The notes beneath the pieces were generated by a model. That model searched no databases. It was given only the letters and a program-made list of their open reading frames with translations, and had not been told where the DNA came from. 7,088 bases of DNA from JAZKFP01 sp040386355 (GTDB taxonomy: Bacteria > Pseudomonadota > Gammaproteobacteria > Pseudomonadales > UBA6940). Positions 1 through 5,416 of this stretch are shown one piece after another. Position numbers and translations under genes: made by a program. Position 1 is the stretch's first letter. Every line of letters starts with the position of its first letter. The stretch is taken from NCBI GenBank assembly GCA_040386355.1, contig JAZKFP010000189.1, positions 1-7,088 on the forward strand, in the 5' to 3' direction.

Positions 1-14
1 CTGGAGAAAGCTCC

Positions 15-800
15 TTGATTCCAAGCCTATTTCTTATTCTGAGTACATTTATTTATCTGTGTATGTGGTACGGCCTAAAAAACGGCAACTTATTTAGTCT
101 GTATCATTTCAGATTAGGAGTATGTGCTGCGATAATTCCGCAATGGATTGCCCTATCCTATGAAATTCATAGCGGTGTTTTGTTTAATCTTTCCTTAATG
201 CCTTCAATTCTCTTTGCAGCAACCGCAACGACAACACTAATGTTTTTAGGAACTTGGCGATATCCATTGCAACCCTTAGGCTTAGTGGTCTTCCCTTTAG
301 ATGTGCTGTCCAATCTGATTCAATTTTTTGATCCAAATTCAAATGTTGAATATTTAACCGAACCACGCATTGCATCCCATGTTTTATTGTCTATGACGGC
401 AATTGGAATATTGCTCGTGGTGTGCGCGCAAGCTTGGTTGTTGCGTCGACAGGATCGTGCATTAAAAACGCGTCACCTGCATTCAACGGTTGAAAACTGG
501 CCATCGTTGCAGACGATGGAAAAAATTTTATTTGAATCCTTGTTGATTGGGACGTTGATACTGACCTTGGCCGTAGTAAGCGGCTTTTGGTTTTTAAGCG
601 ATATGTTAGAACAACATGTCGCACATAAAGTGGTTTTTACACTCATTACTTGGATTGTATTAATGGTTTTAATTTGGGGGCGACGACGCTATGGCTGGCG
701 TGGACCCCGCGTTATTAACGCCATTTTAATTGGCGTTGGATTTTTAGTGGTAGGATTTTTCGGCTCTAAAGTTGTACTTGAGTTGATTTTACACCGCTAA
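15..800 (+). CDS. ypjD: YpjD/CcsA-family inner-membrane protein
   Basis: Predicted polytopic membrane protein of 261 aa, close to the usual length of about 263 for the family. Hydrophobic segments fall near residues 2-19, 33-50, 60-79, 86-104, 121-142, 173-195, 205-221 and 234-257, giving roughly eight helices. The C-terminal half carries features I recognise from YpjD: a LQTMEKILFESLL block near 165-177, a HxxHKVVF histidine motif near 201-208, WGRRRYGWRGPR at 221-232 and FGSKVVLELIL near the end. His122 and His204 are candidate haem-linked histidines. The family is related to the CcsA/CcmC cytochrome c assembly proteins, but the exact role of YpjD is unsettled, and I see no full WWD haem-handling motif. 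The start is TTG at 15 with GGAG at 3-6. The frame stays open to the window edge, so an upstream start cannot be excluded. In many gammaproteobacteria it adjoins ffh, which would lie outside this window. Confidence 0.88.
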   Translation: MIPSLFLILSTFIYLCMWYGLKNGNLFSLYHFRLGVCAAIIPQWIALSYEIHSGVLFNLSLMPSILFAATATTTLMFLGTWRYPLQPLGLVVFPLDVLSNLIQFFDPNSNVEYLTEPRIASHVLLSMTAIGILLVVCAQAWLLRRQDRALKTRHLHSTVENWPSLQTMEKILFESLLIGTLILTLAVVSGFWFLSDMLEQHVAHKVVFTLITWIVLMVLIWGRRRYGWRGPRVINAILIGVGFLVVGFFGSKVVLELILHR

Positions 801-838
801 AATTACAGGTTTTTCTTACTTTTTTTAAAATAGCTGGC

Positions 839-854
839 TTTTTTTGCAAAAAAA
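839..854. repeat. 16-bp perfect A/T palindrome after ypjD
   Basis: Seven T, then GC, then seven A (839-854) forms a perfect 16-bp palindrome. It sits 39 bases after the ypjD stop in a stretch of A and T runs. As RNA it could at most form a weak A-U hairpin. As DNA, the A-tracts suggest intrinsic curvature or a nucleoid-protein site upstream of the HU gene. A terminator role for ypjD is possible but not well supported, because the stem lacks GC pairs. Confidence 0.35.
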
Positions 855-877
855 CTGAAAAAAAATACGCATTGATC

Positions 878-905
878 TTAATATTTATTTATTTACCGCT
901 AAAAT
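878..905 (+). promoter_or_regulatory. possible sigma-70 promoter for leader, small ORF and HU gene
   Basis: A -10-like TAAAAT (900-905) lies 16 bases after a weak -35-like TTAATA (878-883, four of six consensus positions). Transcription would then start near 911-913, just before the hairpins of the leader. TTGATC at 872-877 is a better -35 match but is 22 bases away, which is too far. This is pattern matching in AT-rich DNA, so the call is weak. Confidence 0.3.
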
Positions 906-916
906 GAGCCTCGAGA

Positions 917-935
917 CGTTTGTTTATATCAAACG
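917..935 (+). ncRNA. leader hairpin 1
   Basis: CGTTTG (917-922) and CAAACG (930-935) form a perfect 6-bp stem around a 7-base A/T loop. It is the first of three consecutive hairpins in the presumed 5' leader of the small ORF and HU transcript. A stem this short can occur by chance. Its interest comes from its place in the series. Confidence 0.35.
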
Positions 936-954
936 CATCTTGTTTTCTCGTAGG

Positions 955-984
955 GTTAAGTCTTTTTTAATAAAAAGACTTAAC
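955..984 (+). ncRNA. 13-bp perfect inverted repeat, leader hairpin 2
   Basis: Arms of 13 bases (955-967 and 972-984, beginning GTTAAGTC and ending GACTTAAC) are perfectly complementary around a TAAT loop. A perfect 13-bp repeat at this spacing is very unlikely by chance. In RNA it would be a stable hairpin in the leader. As DNA it could be a binding site for a dimeric regulator. No T-run follows it directly. The next hairpin begins at the adjacent base. Confidence 0.6.
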
Positions 985-1020
985 GGAGTAAAACCCGCGG
1001 AGCATACTCCCTCTTTTTTT
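985..1020 (+). terminator. terminator-like hairpin followed by a T-run
   Basis: GGAGTA (985-990) and TACTCC (1005-1010) form a perfect 6-bp stem. An alternative is GGAG (999-1002) with CTCC (1007-1010). After CTC at 1011-1013 comes a run of seven T (1014-1020), the shape of an intrinsic terminator. It lies about 100 bases after the presumed start of transcription and before both the 45-codon ORF and the HU gene. It could therefore end a short RNA or attenuate read-through into them. The stem is short, with four G-C and two A-U pairs, so termination may be partial or absent. Confidence 0.4.
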
Positions 1021-1046
1021 AAGAGAAAATGTGAGCAGGAAACTAA

Positions 1047-1182
1047 ATGCCTTACGAAGGGTATTTTGCGAGAGAACAAGGCGCAGAAGATATATTCCCC
1101 TCAGGCGCTCAGATCATCGGCCCGGATAAGTTTTGCTCGCAACCAAATCGAGTATTGAGATTAATCCAGTGTGGAAAGGCAT
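1047..1182 (+). ncRNA. possible nested stem structure across the small ORF
   Basis: An outer 7-bp stem pairs 1047-1053 with 1176-1182. It encloses a second stem, 1066-1072 with 1136-1142 (TTGCGAG/CTCGCAA). This can extend through 1073-1077 with 1130-1134 using one G-U pair and one bulged G at 1135. A further 5-bp stem, 1080-1084 with 1105-1109, is possible inside. The outer stem would occlude the small ORF start and end next to the HU ribosome-binding site. Perfect 7-bp pairings are expected a few times by chance in a stretch this long, so the fold is a hypothesis and may be secondary to the coding frame. Confidence 0.25.
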
Positions 1183-1184
1183 AG
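1047..1184 (+). CDS. hypothetical 45-aa protein upstream of the HU gene
   Basis: I do not recognise this family. The frame reads 45 codons from ATG at 1047 to TAG at 1182-1184, and an in-frame TAA at 1044-1046 fixes this ATG as the first possible start. A good Shine-Dalgarno AGGA (1037-1040) sits six bases upstream. The product begins MPYEGYFAREQGAEDIF and ends NRVLRLIQCGKA. It has a balanced, soluble-looking composition, including G, P, acidic and basic residues and two cysteines (30 and 42), with no signal peptide or membrane segment. The TAG overlaps the first bases of the HU ribosome-binding site (1183-1189), and the HU start is 12 bases further on, suggesting shared transcription and possible translational coupling. 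Its first and last codons are also complementary (1047-1053 with 1176-1182). It could be a small protein, a coupling leader ORF, or a chance frame inside a structured RNA. Confidence 0.5.
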   Translation: MPYEGYFAREQGAEDIFPSGAQIIGPDKFCSQPNRVLRLIQCGKA

Positions 1185-1189
1185 AAGGA
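1183..1189 (+). promoter_or_regulatory. ribosome-binding site of the HU gene
   Basis: AGAAGGA lies seven bases before ATG 1197. It overlaps the last two bases of the stop codon of the 45-codon ORF, so ribosomes ending there would sit on this site. Confidence 0.75.
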
Positions 1190-1196
1190 ATAAAAT

Positions 1197-1610
1197 ATGG
1201 TCGTTAAAAAATCTACTGCGAAAGCTTCAGGCGCTAAAGCAGCTGTTAAGAAATCAGAAAAAGTTGAAAAAGTGAAAAAGCCGGTAAAATCAGCGGCCCT
1301 GACTGAGCCAATGAAAAAGTCTGAGATGCTCTTATCGATTGCTGAAACGACTGGTCTTAATAAAAAGCAAGTTCAATCCGTGTTGGATGAATTGGTAGAA
1401 ATCATTGAGCGACACGTTAAAAAGAAAGGCGGTGTTGGTCAATTCGTTTTACCTGGCGTGTTGAAAATTTCTGTTCAAAACAAACCAGCGGTCAAAGCTC
1501 GTAAAGGAATTAATCCTTTTAATGGCGAAGAAACCATGTTCAAAGCAAAACCTGCACGTAATGTTGTAAAAATCAGACCATTGAAAAAACTTAAAGAAAT
1601 GACGAATTAA
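1197..1610 (+). CDS. HU-family DNA-binding protein with lysine-rich N-terminal tail
   Basis: Nucleoid-associated DNA-binding protein of 137 aa, longer than classical HU (about 90 aa). Residues 1-32 are a tail with 11 lysines plus alanine, valine and serine, resembling histone H1-like tails. The HU/IHF fold covers about residues 38-133. It has the helical dimerisation half (about 40-75, MKKSEMLLSIAE start), the turn GGVGQFVLPGVLKI at 78-91, and a beta arm with NPFNGEE at 106-112. Pro107 matches the position of the DNA-intercalating proline of HU. The C-terminus RPLKKLK (127-133) is typical of the tailed HU subgroup I recall from Xanthomonas and relatives. It probably binds and bends DNA with little sequence specificity, with the tail adding charge contacts. 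The start has a clear ribosome-binding site. A terminator follows directly, so it ends its transcript. Confidence 0.9.
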   Translation: MVVKKSTAKASGAKAAVKKSEKVEKVKKPVKSAALTEPMKKSEMLLSIAETTGLNKKQVQSVLDELVEIIERHVKKKGGVGQFVLPGVLKISVQNKPAVKARKGINPFNGEETMFKAKPARNVVKIRPLKKLKEMTN

Positions 1611-1616
1611 TAAAAC

Positions 1617-1649
1617 TAAGAGGCCGCAGTCGATGCGGTCTCTTAATTT
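1617..1649 (+). terminator. intrinsic terminator of the HU gene
   Basis: Arms 1617-1628 and 1634-1645 form a 12-bp stem with one G-U pair (AAGAGGCCGCA with TGCGGTCTCTT plus one flanking T-A) around the loop GTCGA. A weak T-rich tail, AATTTC, follows. It starts six bases after the HU stop codon. With A-rich sequence before it, it may also work in the opposite direction. Confidence 0.75.
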
Positions 1650-1771
1650 CTAACACGTTGCAATTATGAATCTCGTTTCAGTCGTTAGCTCCCATACGTT
1701 TCATTCGAAACAGTTTCCTCATCTTTTTATTTATCGCACATAAGTTCATGTTTCGTTGAAAGGGATTTTGT
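1650..1771 (+). promoter_or_regulatory. intergenic region with permease ribosome-binding site
   Basis: This 122-base gap presumably holds the permease promoter, but I see no convincing -35/-10 pair. AAAGGGA at 1759-1765 is a good ribosome-binding site six bases before ATG 1772. GTTTC (1698-1702) and GAAAC (1707-1711) form a short 5-bp inverted repeat. GTTTC recurs at 1675, 1713 and 1750, which could be coincidence in T-rich DNA. Confidence 0.5.
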
Positions 1772-3205
1772 ATGAGTCGTTTATTTCGAAAAAAACCTAT
1801 TGCTAATGAAGATCGTGCGGATTTACGCCGTGTACTAAGCGCATTTGATCTGAGTTTATTGGGTATCGGTGCAATTATCGGTACTGGAATTTTTGTGCTA
1901 ACAGGTGTTGCTGCAGCAACGACTTCAGGGCCTGCGGTAATGTTGTCGTTTATAGTTGCAGGCTTAGCCTGTGCCTTTGCAGCCTTAGCTTATGCAGAAC
2001 TATCCGCATGCGTTGGTGGATGTGGCAGCGCGTATGGATATTCCTACGCAGCATTTGGTGAAATGATTGCTTGGATTATCGGTTGGGATTTAATTCTTGA
2101 ATACGGTGTAGCCGTTGCAGCTGTTGCCAATGGTTGGTCGGGATATTTTAACAACGCTTTAACGGCAATAGGCATAGGATTACCTGAGGCTTTAACAAAA
2201 GGTCCTTTTGCAGTGGATGCCGTAACGGGCAATATTGATGGCGGCCTTGTTAATTTACCCGCCATGCTTATTATTTTAATCTTAATGATTATGTTGATTA
2301 TCGGTATTCGAGAAAGCGCGCGTCTGAATGCTGGTATGGTTTTTATTAAACTACTTACGATTACTGTTTTTATTGGCGTTGCAATTTTTCATATTAATCC
2401 CACGAATTGGGATCCGTTTATGCCTTACAGTTGGTTTTCGCATAATGAAGCTGGTAAACCGATAGGAATACTGGCGGGTGCTTCCGTAGTGTTTTTTGCG
2501 TATGTTGGTTTTGATGCGGTATCTACCGCTGTTGAAGAATCGAAAAATCCAAAACGTGATGTACCAATTGGAATTTTAGTTTCGCTAATTTTTTGCACAT
2601 TGATTTATATTGTGGTTTCTGGATTATTAACTTTAATTGTTCCCTATTCCGAATTAAACGTTTCTTCTCCCGTAGCATTTGGCTTACAGCGTGTTGGAGT
2701 TAATTGGGCTTCCGCATTAGTTGCAACCGGTGTCATTACCGGGCTAACAACAGTAATGCTTGTGCTCTATTACGCTCTAACGCGAATTTTAGTTGCAATG
2801 TCACGTGACGGATTATTGCCGCTATTATTTTCCAATGTTAATTCAAAAACTCAAACGCCGATTAAAAACACGATTATTTGCGGTATGGTCATGGCAATCA
2901 TGGCTGGATTTATTCCACTGGGTGCGCTTGCTGAATTAGTAAATATTGGTACGTTAGCGGCGTTTGTTTTAGTGTGTATTGGTGTGATTGTATTGCGTAA
3001 AACCCATCCTAATATGCCTCGCCCTTTTAAAACACCGGGTGGGATTATTATTCCAGCGCTTGGAGTTATTTCGTGCGGCGCACTGATTATGTTTTTGCCA
3101 ACACACACGCATGAACGTTTTTTAATTTGGCTAGCGGTAGGTATGGCGATTTATTTTGCGTACGGGATTCGACATAGCAAATTAACTAAAAGCATGCCGA
3201 ACTAA
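1772..3205 (+). CDS. APC-superfamily amino-acid permease, CAT/YfnA type
   Basis: Inner-membrane amino-acid transporter of 477 aa with about 12 hydrophobic helices, the normal size for cytoplasmic-membrane APC permeases. The glycine-rich unwound helix 1 motif GIGAIIGTGIF is at residues 31-41, where the family binds the substrate backbone. The helix 2-3 region has PAVMLSF and AYAELSA. The hallmark of the cationic amino-acid transporter branch, FAYVGFDAVSTAVEESKNP, is at 242-260, followed by KRDVPIGI. MSRDGLLP is at 343-350, and the loop THPNMPRPFKTPGG (411-424) is typical before helix 11. Relatives include B. subtilis YfnA and Geobacillus ApcT, which are proton-coupled. The substrate cannot be read from sequence; branched, small neutral or cationic amino acids are all possible. 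The short Arg/Lys-rich N-terminus (RLFRKK) is cytoplasmic by the positive-inside rule. It appears to be a single-gene unit. Confidence 0.92.
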   Translation: MSRLFRKKPIANEDRADLRRVLSAFDLSLLGIGAIIGTGIFVLTGVAAATTSGPAVMLSFIVAGLACAFAALAYAELSACVGGCGSAYGYSYAAFGEMIAWIIGWDLILEYGVAVAAVANGWSGYFNNALTAIGIGLPEALTKGPFAVDAVTGNIDGGLVNLPAMLIILILMIMLIIGIRESARLNAGMVFIKLLTITVFIGVAIFHINPTNWDPFMPYSWFSHNEAGKPIGILAGASVVFFAYVGFDAVSTAVEESKNPKRDVPIGILVSLIFCTLIYIVVSGLLTLIVPYSELNVSSPVAFGLQRVGVNWASALVATGVITGLTTVMLVLYYALTRILVAMSRDGLLPLLFSNVNSKTQTPIKNTIICGMVMAIMAGFIPLGALAELVNIGTLAAFVLVCIGVIVLRKTHPNMPRPFKTPGGIIIPALGVISCGALIMFLPTHTHERFLIWLAVGMAIYFAYGIRHSKLTKSMPN

Positions 3206-3213
3206 GATTTCAT

Positions 3214-3261
3214 ATAAACCCGTAGCGTTCGAAAATTAGGTGTTTATCATGATCTTTTTTT
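3214..3261 (+). terminator. weak terminator candidate after the permease
   Basis: ATAAAC (3214-3219) pairs with GTTTAT (3242-3247), and CC (3220-3221) can pair with GG (3239-3240) across a bulge, leaving a 17-base loop. Seven T (3255-3261) follow, but only after an eight-base gap. The stem is weak and the spacing poor. It is the only terminator-like element near the permease stop codon. Confidence 0.3.
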
Positions 3262-3267
3262 CCGCTC

Positions 3268-3360
3268 GCTGTGTTAAGACCACAAGAGCGCCACAGCACT
3301 CTTGCGTGCGTAACGCTTTGGCTACGCCGCGTTAGCAACATTGCTGATTAGCGGTGTTGC
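3268..3360. repeat. GC-rich island of overlapping, mutually exclusive hairpins
   Basis: Four short inverted repeats follow one another. GCTGTG (3268-3273) pairs with CACAGC (3292-3297). CAAGAG (3283-3288) pairs with CTCTTG (3299-3304). TAACGC (3311-3316) pairs with GCGTTA (3329-3334), with an inner GGC-TAC-GCC and an outer TTGC (3302-3305)/GCAA (3335-3338). GCAACA (3335-3340) pairs with TGTTGC (3355-3360), with an inner GCT/AGC. Neighbouring stems overlap, so they cannot all form together. The composition differs from the genes and the AT-rich DNA around it. It could be a dispersed palindromic repeat, a remnant of a mobile element, or a structured leader of proS. Confidence 0.45.
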
Positions 3361-3427
3361 GCCGTGCAATCGAAAAAAAATCTTCAGGCTTCACCATTTC
3401 ATTTGTCCGGCCGCTGCCTTGAGTCGC

Positions 3428-3450
3428 GGCGCGCAAAGCGCCCTAATTTT
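3428..3450 (+). ncRNA. small GC hairpin with T-rich tail
   Basis: GGCGC (3428-3432) and GCGCC (3438-3442) pair around GCAAA, followed by CTAATTTT. The shape resembles a minimal terminator lying 118 bases upstream of the proS start. With only five base pairs and an interrupted T-run, it may not be functional. Confidence 0.3.
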
Positions 3451-3546
3451 CATTCGTTACGGGTATATTTATCACACTAGTTTTTCTAAAAAACGAATTC
3501 ATGTACATTGCATAGTTATTTTTATTTTTTTGCTTTTATTTTTTCC

Positions 3547-3551
3547 AAGGA
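3547..3551 (+). promoter_or_regulatory. ribosome-binding site that fixes the proS start
   Basis: AAGGA lies eight bases before ATG 3560. The open frame extends upstream to 3341 and beyond, but only this ATG has a good ribosome-binding site and gives the conserved ProRS N-terminus. Confidence 0.8.
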
Positions 3552-3559
3552 AGCTTTGC

Positions 3560-5269
3560 ATGCGATGTAGTCAATTTCCCCTCGCGACTTTAAAAGAAAC
3601 TCCAGCCGACACTGAAATTGTTAGCCATCAATTAATGGTACGTGCGGGTCTTATTCGCCAAGTTGCTTCAGGGTTGTATACCTGGTTACCACTTGGTTTA
3701 CGCGTATTACGCAAAGTTGCAGATATTGTGCGTGAAGAAATGGATCGCACGGGTGCGGTTGAAATTTCTATGCCGGTTGTTCAACCTTTATATTTGTGGC
3801 AAGAATCTGGGCGCGATGTTGCGTATGGTCCTGAATTATTACGTTTTACTGATCGCAATGATCGCGGATTTTGTTTAGGTCCAACGCATGAAGAAGTTGT
3901 ATCAGATTTAGTACGACAATTAGTGCACAGCTATCGTCAATTGCCGATGCAGTATTATCAAATTCAAACTAAATTCCGTGATGAAATTCGTCCCCGTTAT
4001 GGTGTAATGCGGGCGCGTGAATTTTTAATGAAAGATGGATATTCCTTTCACTTATCACCGGATTGTTTAAAACAAACCTACAAAACTATGTTCGATGCGT
4101 ATCATCGAATTTTTAATCGACTAGGTTTAGCTTTTTGCGCAGTCGAAGCGGATACCGGCAGTATTGGTGGCGATGCATCGCACGAATTTCATGTACTTGC
4201 ACAATCTGGTGAAGACACTATTGCTGTTAGCAATACGGGCGATTACGCAGCAAACGTAGAACTTGCAACGTCACATTCCAAAACAATAAGCCCTTCTCCT
4301 ACTAAAACACTGCTAAAAGTTGCAACTGGAAAAAATCACACAATCGATGAAGTTGCACAATTTTTAAAAGTTTCAGCAGATACCTGTGTTAAATCGTTGT
4401 TAGTTAAAGGTACAGACTCCGAATGGGTGATGTTGGTTTTAAAAGGTAATGATCAATTAAATCCAATTAAAGCTGAACGACTTGATCAAATATTTGCCCC
4501 CTTAACTTTTGCAGATCCTGAAACGGTACAACGAGTTACGTTGGCTTCACCGGGTTGTATTGGTCCGGCTGGATTAACGATTCCAATTATTGCTGATAAA
4601 GAAGCCGCTGCATTAAGTGATTTTATTTGCGGCGCTAATGAAAATGGTTTTCATTTTAGCGGCGTGAACTGGCAGCGCGATGTTTTGTATTCAGAGGTTG
4701 TTGATATTCGAACAGTTAAAGAAGGCGATATTGCTCCTAGCGGGAAAGGTGAATTGCGATTACAACGTGGAATTGAAGTGGGTCATATTTTTCAGCTTGG
4801 TCAAAAGTACACTAAGGCTTTAAAAGTTGAAGTATTAAATGAAAACACTCAACAACAAACGCTTTGGATGGGATGTTATGGCATCGGTGTTTCCCGTGTT
4901 GTCGCCGCAGCAATTGAACAAAATCACGATGCACGTGGAATCTCATGGCCATCCGCAATAGCGCCTTTTCAAGTTGCAATCATTCCATTAAATGCCCAAA
5001 AATCCGCACGAGTTAAAAAAGCATCAGAAAATTTATATAGTTTTCTTCAAACTAATGGCATTGAAGTGTTGTTGGATGATCGTGATGAGCGTCCAGGTAG
5101 CAAATTTGCTGATATTGATTTAATTGGTATTCCGCACCAAATAATTATCGGTGATAAATCGTTGGATAAAAATATGTTGGAATATCGTACTCGTGATGGT
5201 GCTATTCAAAATCAATTACTATCCGCGAACGACTTTGATGCAATTTTGCGAACTTTTAGACAAACTTAA
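3560..5269 (+). CDS. proS: proline--tRNA ligase
   Basis: Class II aminoacyl-tRNA synthetase that charges tRNA-Pro with proline in the cytoplasm. It is 569 aa, against 572 in E. coli, and is the bacterial type with the editing domain inserted between motifs 2 and 3. The N-terminus MRCSQFPLATLKETPAD matches the E. coli start. Motif 2, FRDEIRPRYG, is at residues 139-148. The YbaK-like editing domain covers about 225-405 and keeps Lys278 (equivalent to E. coli Lys279) and the GxxxP loop as GCIGP (332-336), so hydrolysis of Ala-tRNA-Pro is expected to be intact. Motif 3, GCYGIGVSR, is at 438-446 with its conserved Arg446. The anticodon-binding domain follows from about 475 and includes LLDDRDERPG. 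The 73 residues that could be read upstream are low-complexity and do not fit the family. The neighbouring genes are functionally unrelated. Confidence 0.97.
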   Translation: MRCSQFPLATLKETPADTEIVSHQLMVRAGLIRQVASGLYTWLPLGLRVLRKVADIVREEMDRTGAVEISMPVVQPLYLWQESGRDVAYGPELLRFTDRNDRGFCLGPTHEEVVSDLVRQLVHSYRQLPMQYYQIQTKFRDEIRPRYGVMRAREFLMKDGYSFHLSPDCLKQTYKTMFDAYHRIFNRLGLAFCAVEADTGSIGGDASHEFHVLAQSGEDTIAVSNTGDYAANVELATSHSKTISPSPTKTLLKVATGKNHTIDEVAQFLKVSADTCVKSLLVKGTDSEWVMLVLKGNDQLNPIKAERLDQIFAPLTFADPETVQRVTLASPGCIGPAGLTIPIIADKEAAALSDFICGANENGFHFSGVNWQRDVLYSEVVDIRTVKEGDIAPSGKGELRLQRGIEVGHIFQLGQKYTKALKVEVLNENTQQQTLWMGCYGIGVSRVVAAAIEQNHDARGISWPSAIAPFQVAIIPLNAQKSARVKKASENLYSFLQTNGIEVLLDDRDERPGSKFADIDLIGIPHQIIIGDKSLDKNMLEYRTRDGAIQNQLLSANDFDAILRTFRQT

Positions 5270-5330
5270 TTAGCAAGTTTATCTCTGTACTACGCAAAGC
5301 TCCTATACTTTCCTACGCTTAAGAAGTTAC

Positions 5331-5346
5331 GTGGAATGGATTCCAC
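5331..5346. repeat. perfect 7-bp inverted repeat between proS and pilB
   Basis: GTGGAAT (5331-5337) and ATTCCAC (5340-5346) flank GG, making a 16-base near-palindrome in the 147-base gap, 70 bases before the pilB start. No T-run follows, so it is a poor intrinsic terminator. A two-base loop also disfavours an RNA hairpin. A DNA operator for a dimeric regulator of pilB fits the shape better, but this is inference. I see no clear sigma-70 or sigma-54 promoter in this gap. Confidence 0.4.
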
Positions 5347-5416
5347 ACACTCTTACAATCGTTTTAATTTTAATATCTTTTTTGTTAGTTAATGGCATTT
5401 TGAAGTAGGTCAAGGA

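Larger units (their letters stand above)
793..905. repeat. 11-bp direct repeat, copies at 793-803 and 895-905
   Basis: The sequence ACCGCTAAAAT occurs exactly twice, 102 bases apart. The first copy spans the ypjD stop codon and the second begins the structured leader before the HU gene. The match ends abruptly on both sides. The 91 bases between the copies are strongly AT-rich. It may be a small local duplication or coincidence. Confidence 0.4.
3206..3559. other. 354-base intergenic region between permease and proS
   Basis: No convincing gene lies here. It has three parts. The first (3206-3261) contains a weak terminator-like structure and a T-run. The second (about 3262-3442) contains a GC-rich stretch packed with short inverted repeats; 3262-3371 is about 57% G+C by my count. 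The third (3443-3546) is very AT-rich with long T-runs and leads to proS. A -10-like TATATT at 3464-3469 could serve proS, but no good -35 partner is at the right distance. A 28-codon frame at 3249-3335 is discussed under rejected items. Confidence 0.6.

Noticed and set aside
904..1158. 84-codon + strand frame in the HU leader
   Set aside because: It has no ribosome-binding site, reads straight through three hairpins and a T-run, and its product is an unstructured basic mix. It overlaps the better-supported 1047-1184 frame.
906..1182. 6S RNA, 4.5S RNA, tmRNA or RNase P RNA
   Set aside because: I looked for the conserved blocks of each, such as the GGAAGCAGCC of 4.5S RNA and the GAGGAAAGTCC of RNase P RNA, and found none.
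1666..1743. 25-codon + strand frame between the HU gene and permease
   Set aside because: No ribosome-binding site and no recognisable features.
2044..3108. Two - strand frames inside the permease (2044-2265, 2851-3108)
   Set aside because: They are shadows of a strongly supported membrane protein gene, with no family resemblance.
3249..3335. 28-codon + strand frame with AGGTG (3238-3242) upstream
   Set aside because: The spacing is acceptable, but the frame is very short, lies inside the GC-rich hairpin island and has a biased Cys/Arg/Thr content. It is more likely a chance reading of the repeat.
3341..3559. 73-residue N-terminal extension of ProRS from a TTG at 3341
   Set aside because: The extension crosses hairpins and a T-rich stretch and gives low-complexity residues. 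ATG 3560 has a ribosome-binding site and the conserved family N-terminus.
5353..5394. Sigma-70 or sigma-54 promoter for pilB
   Set aside because: TTACAA and TAATAT are only 12 bases apart, and TGGCAT near 5393 lacks the TTGC partner at sigma-54 spacing.
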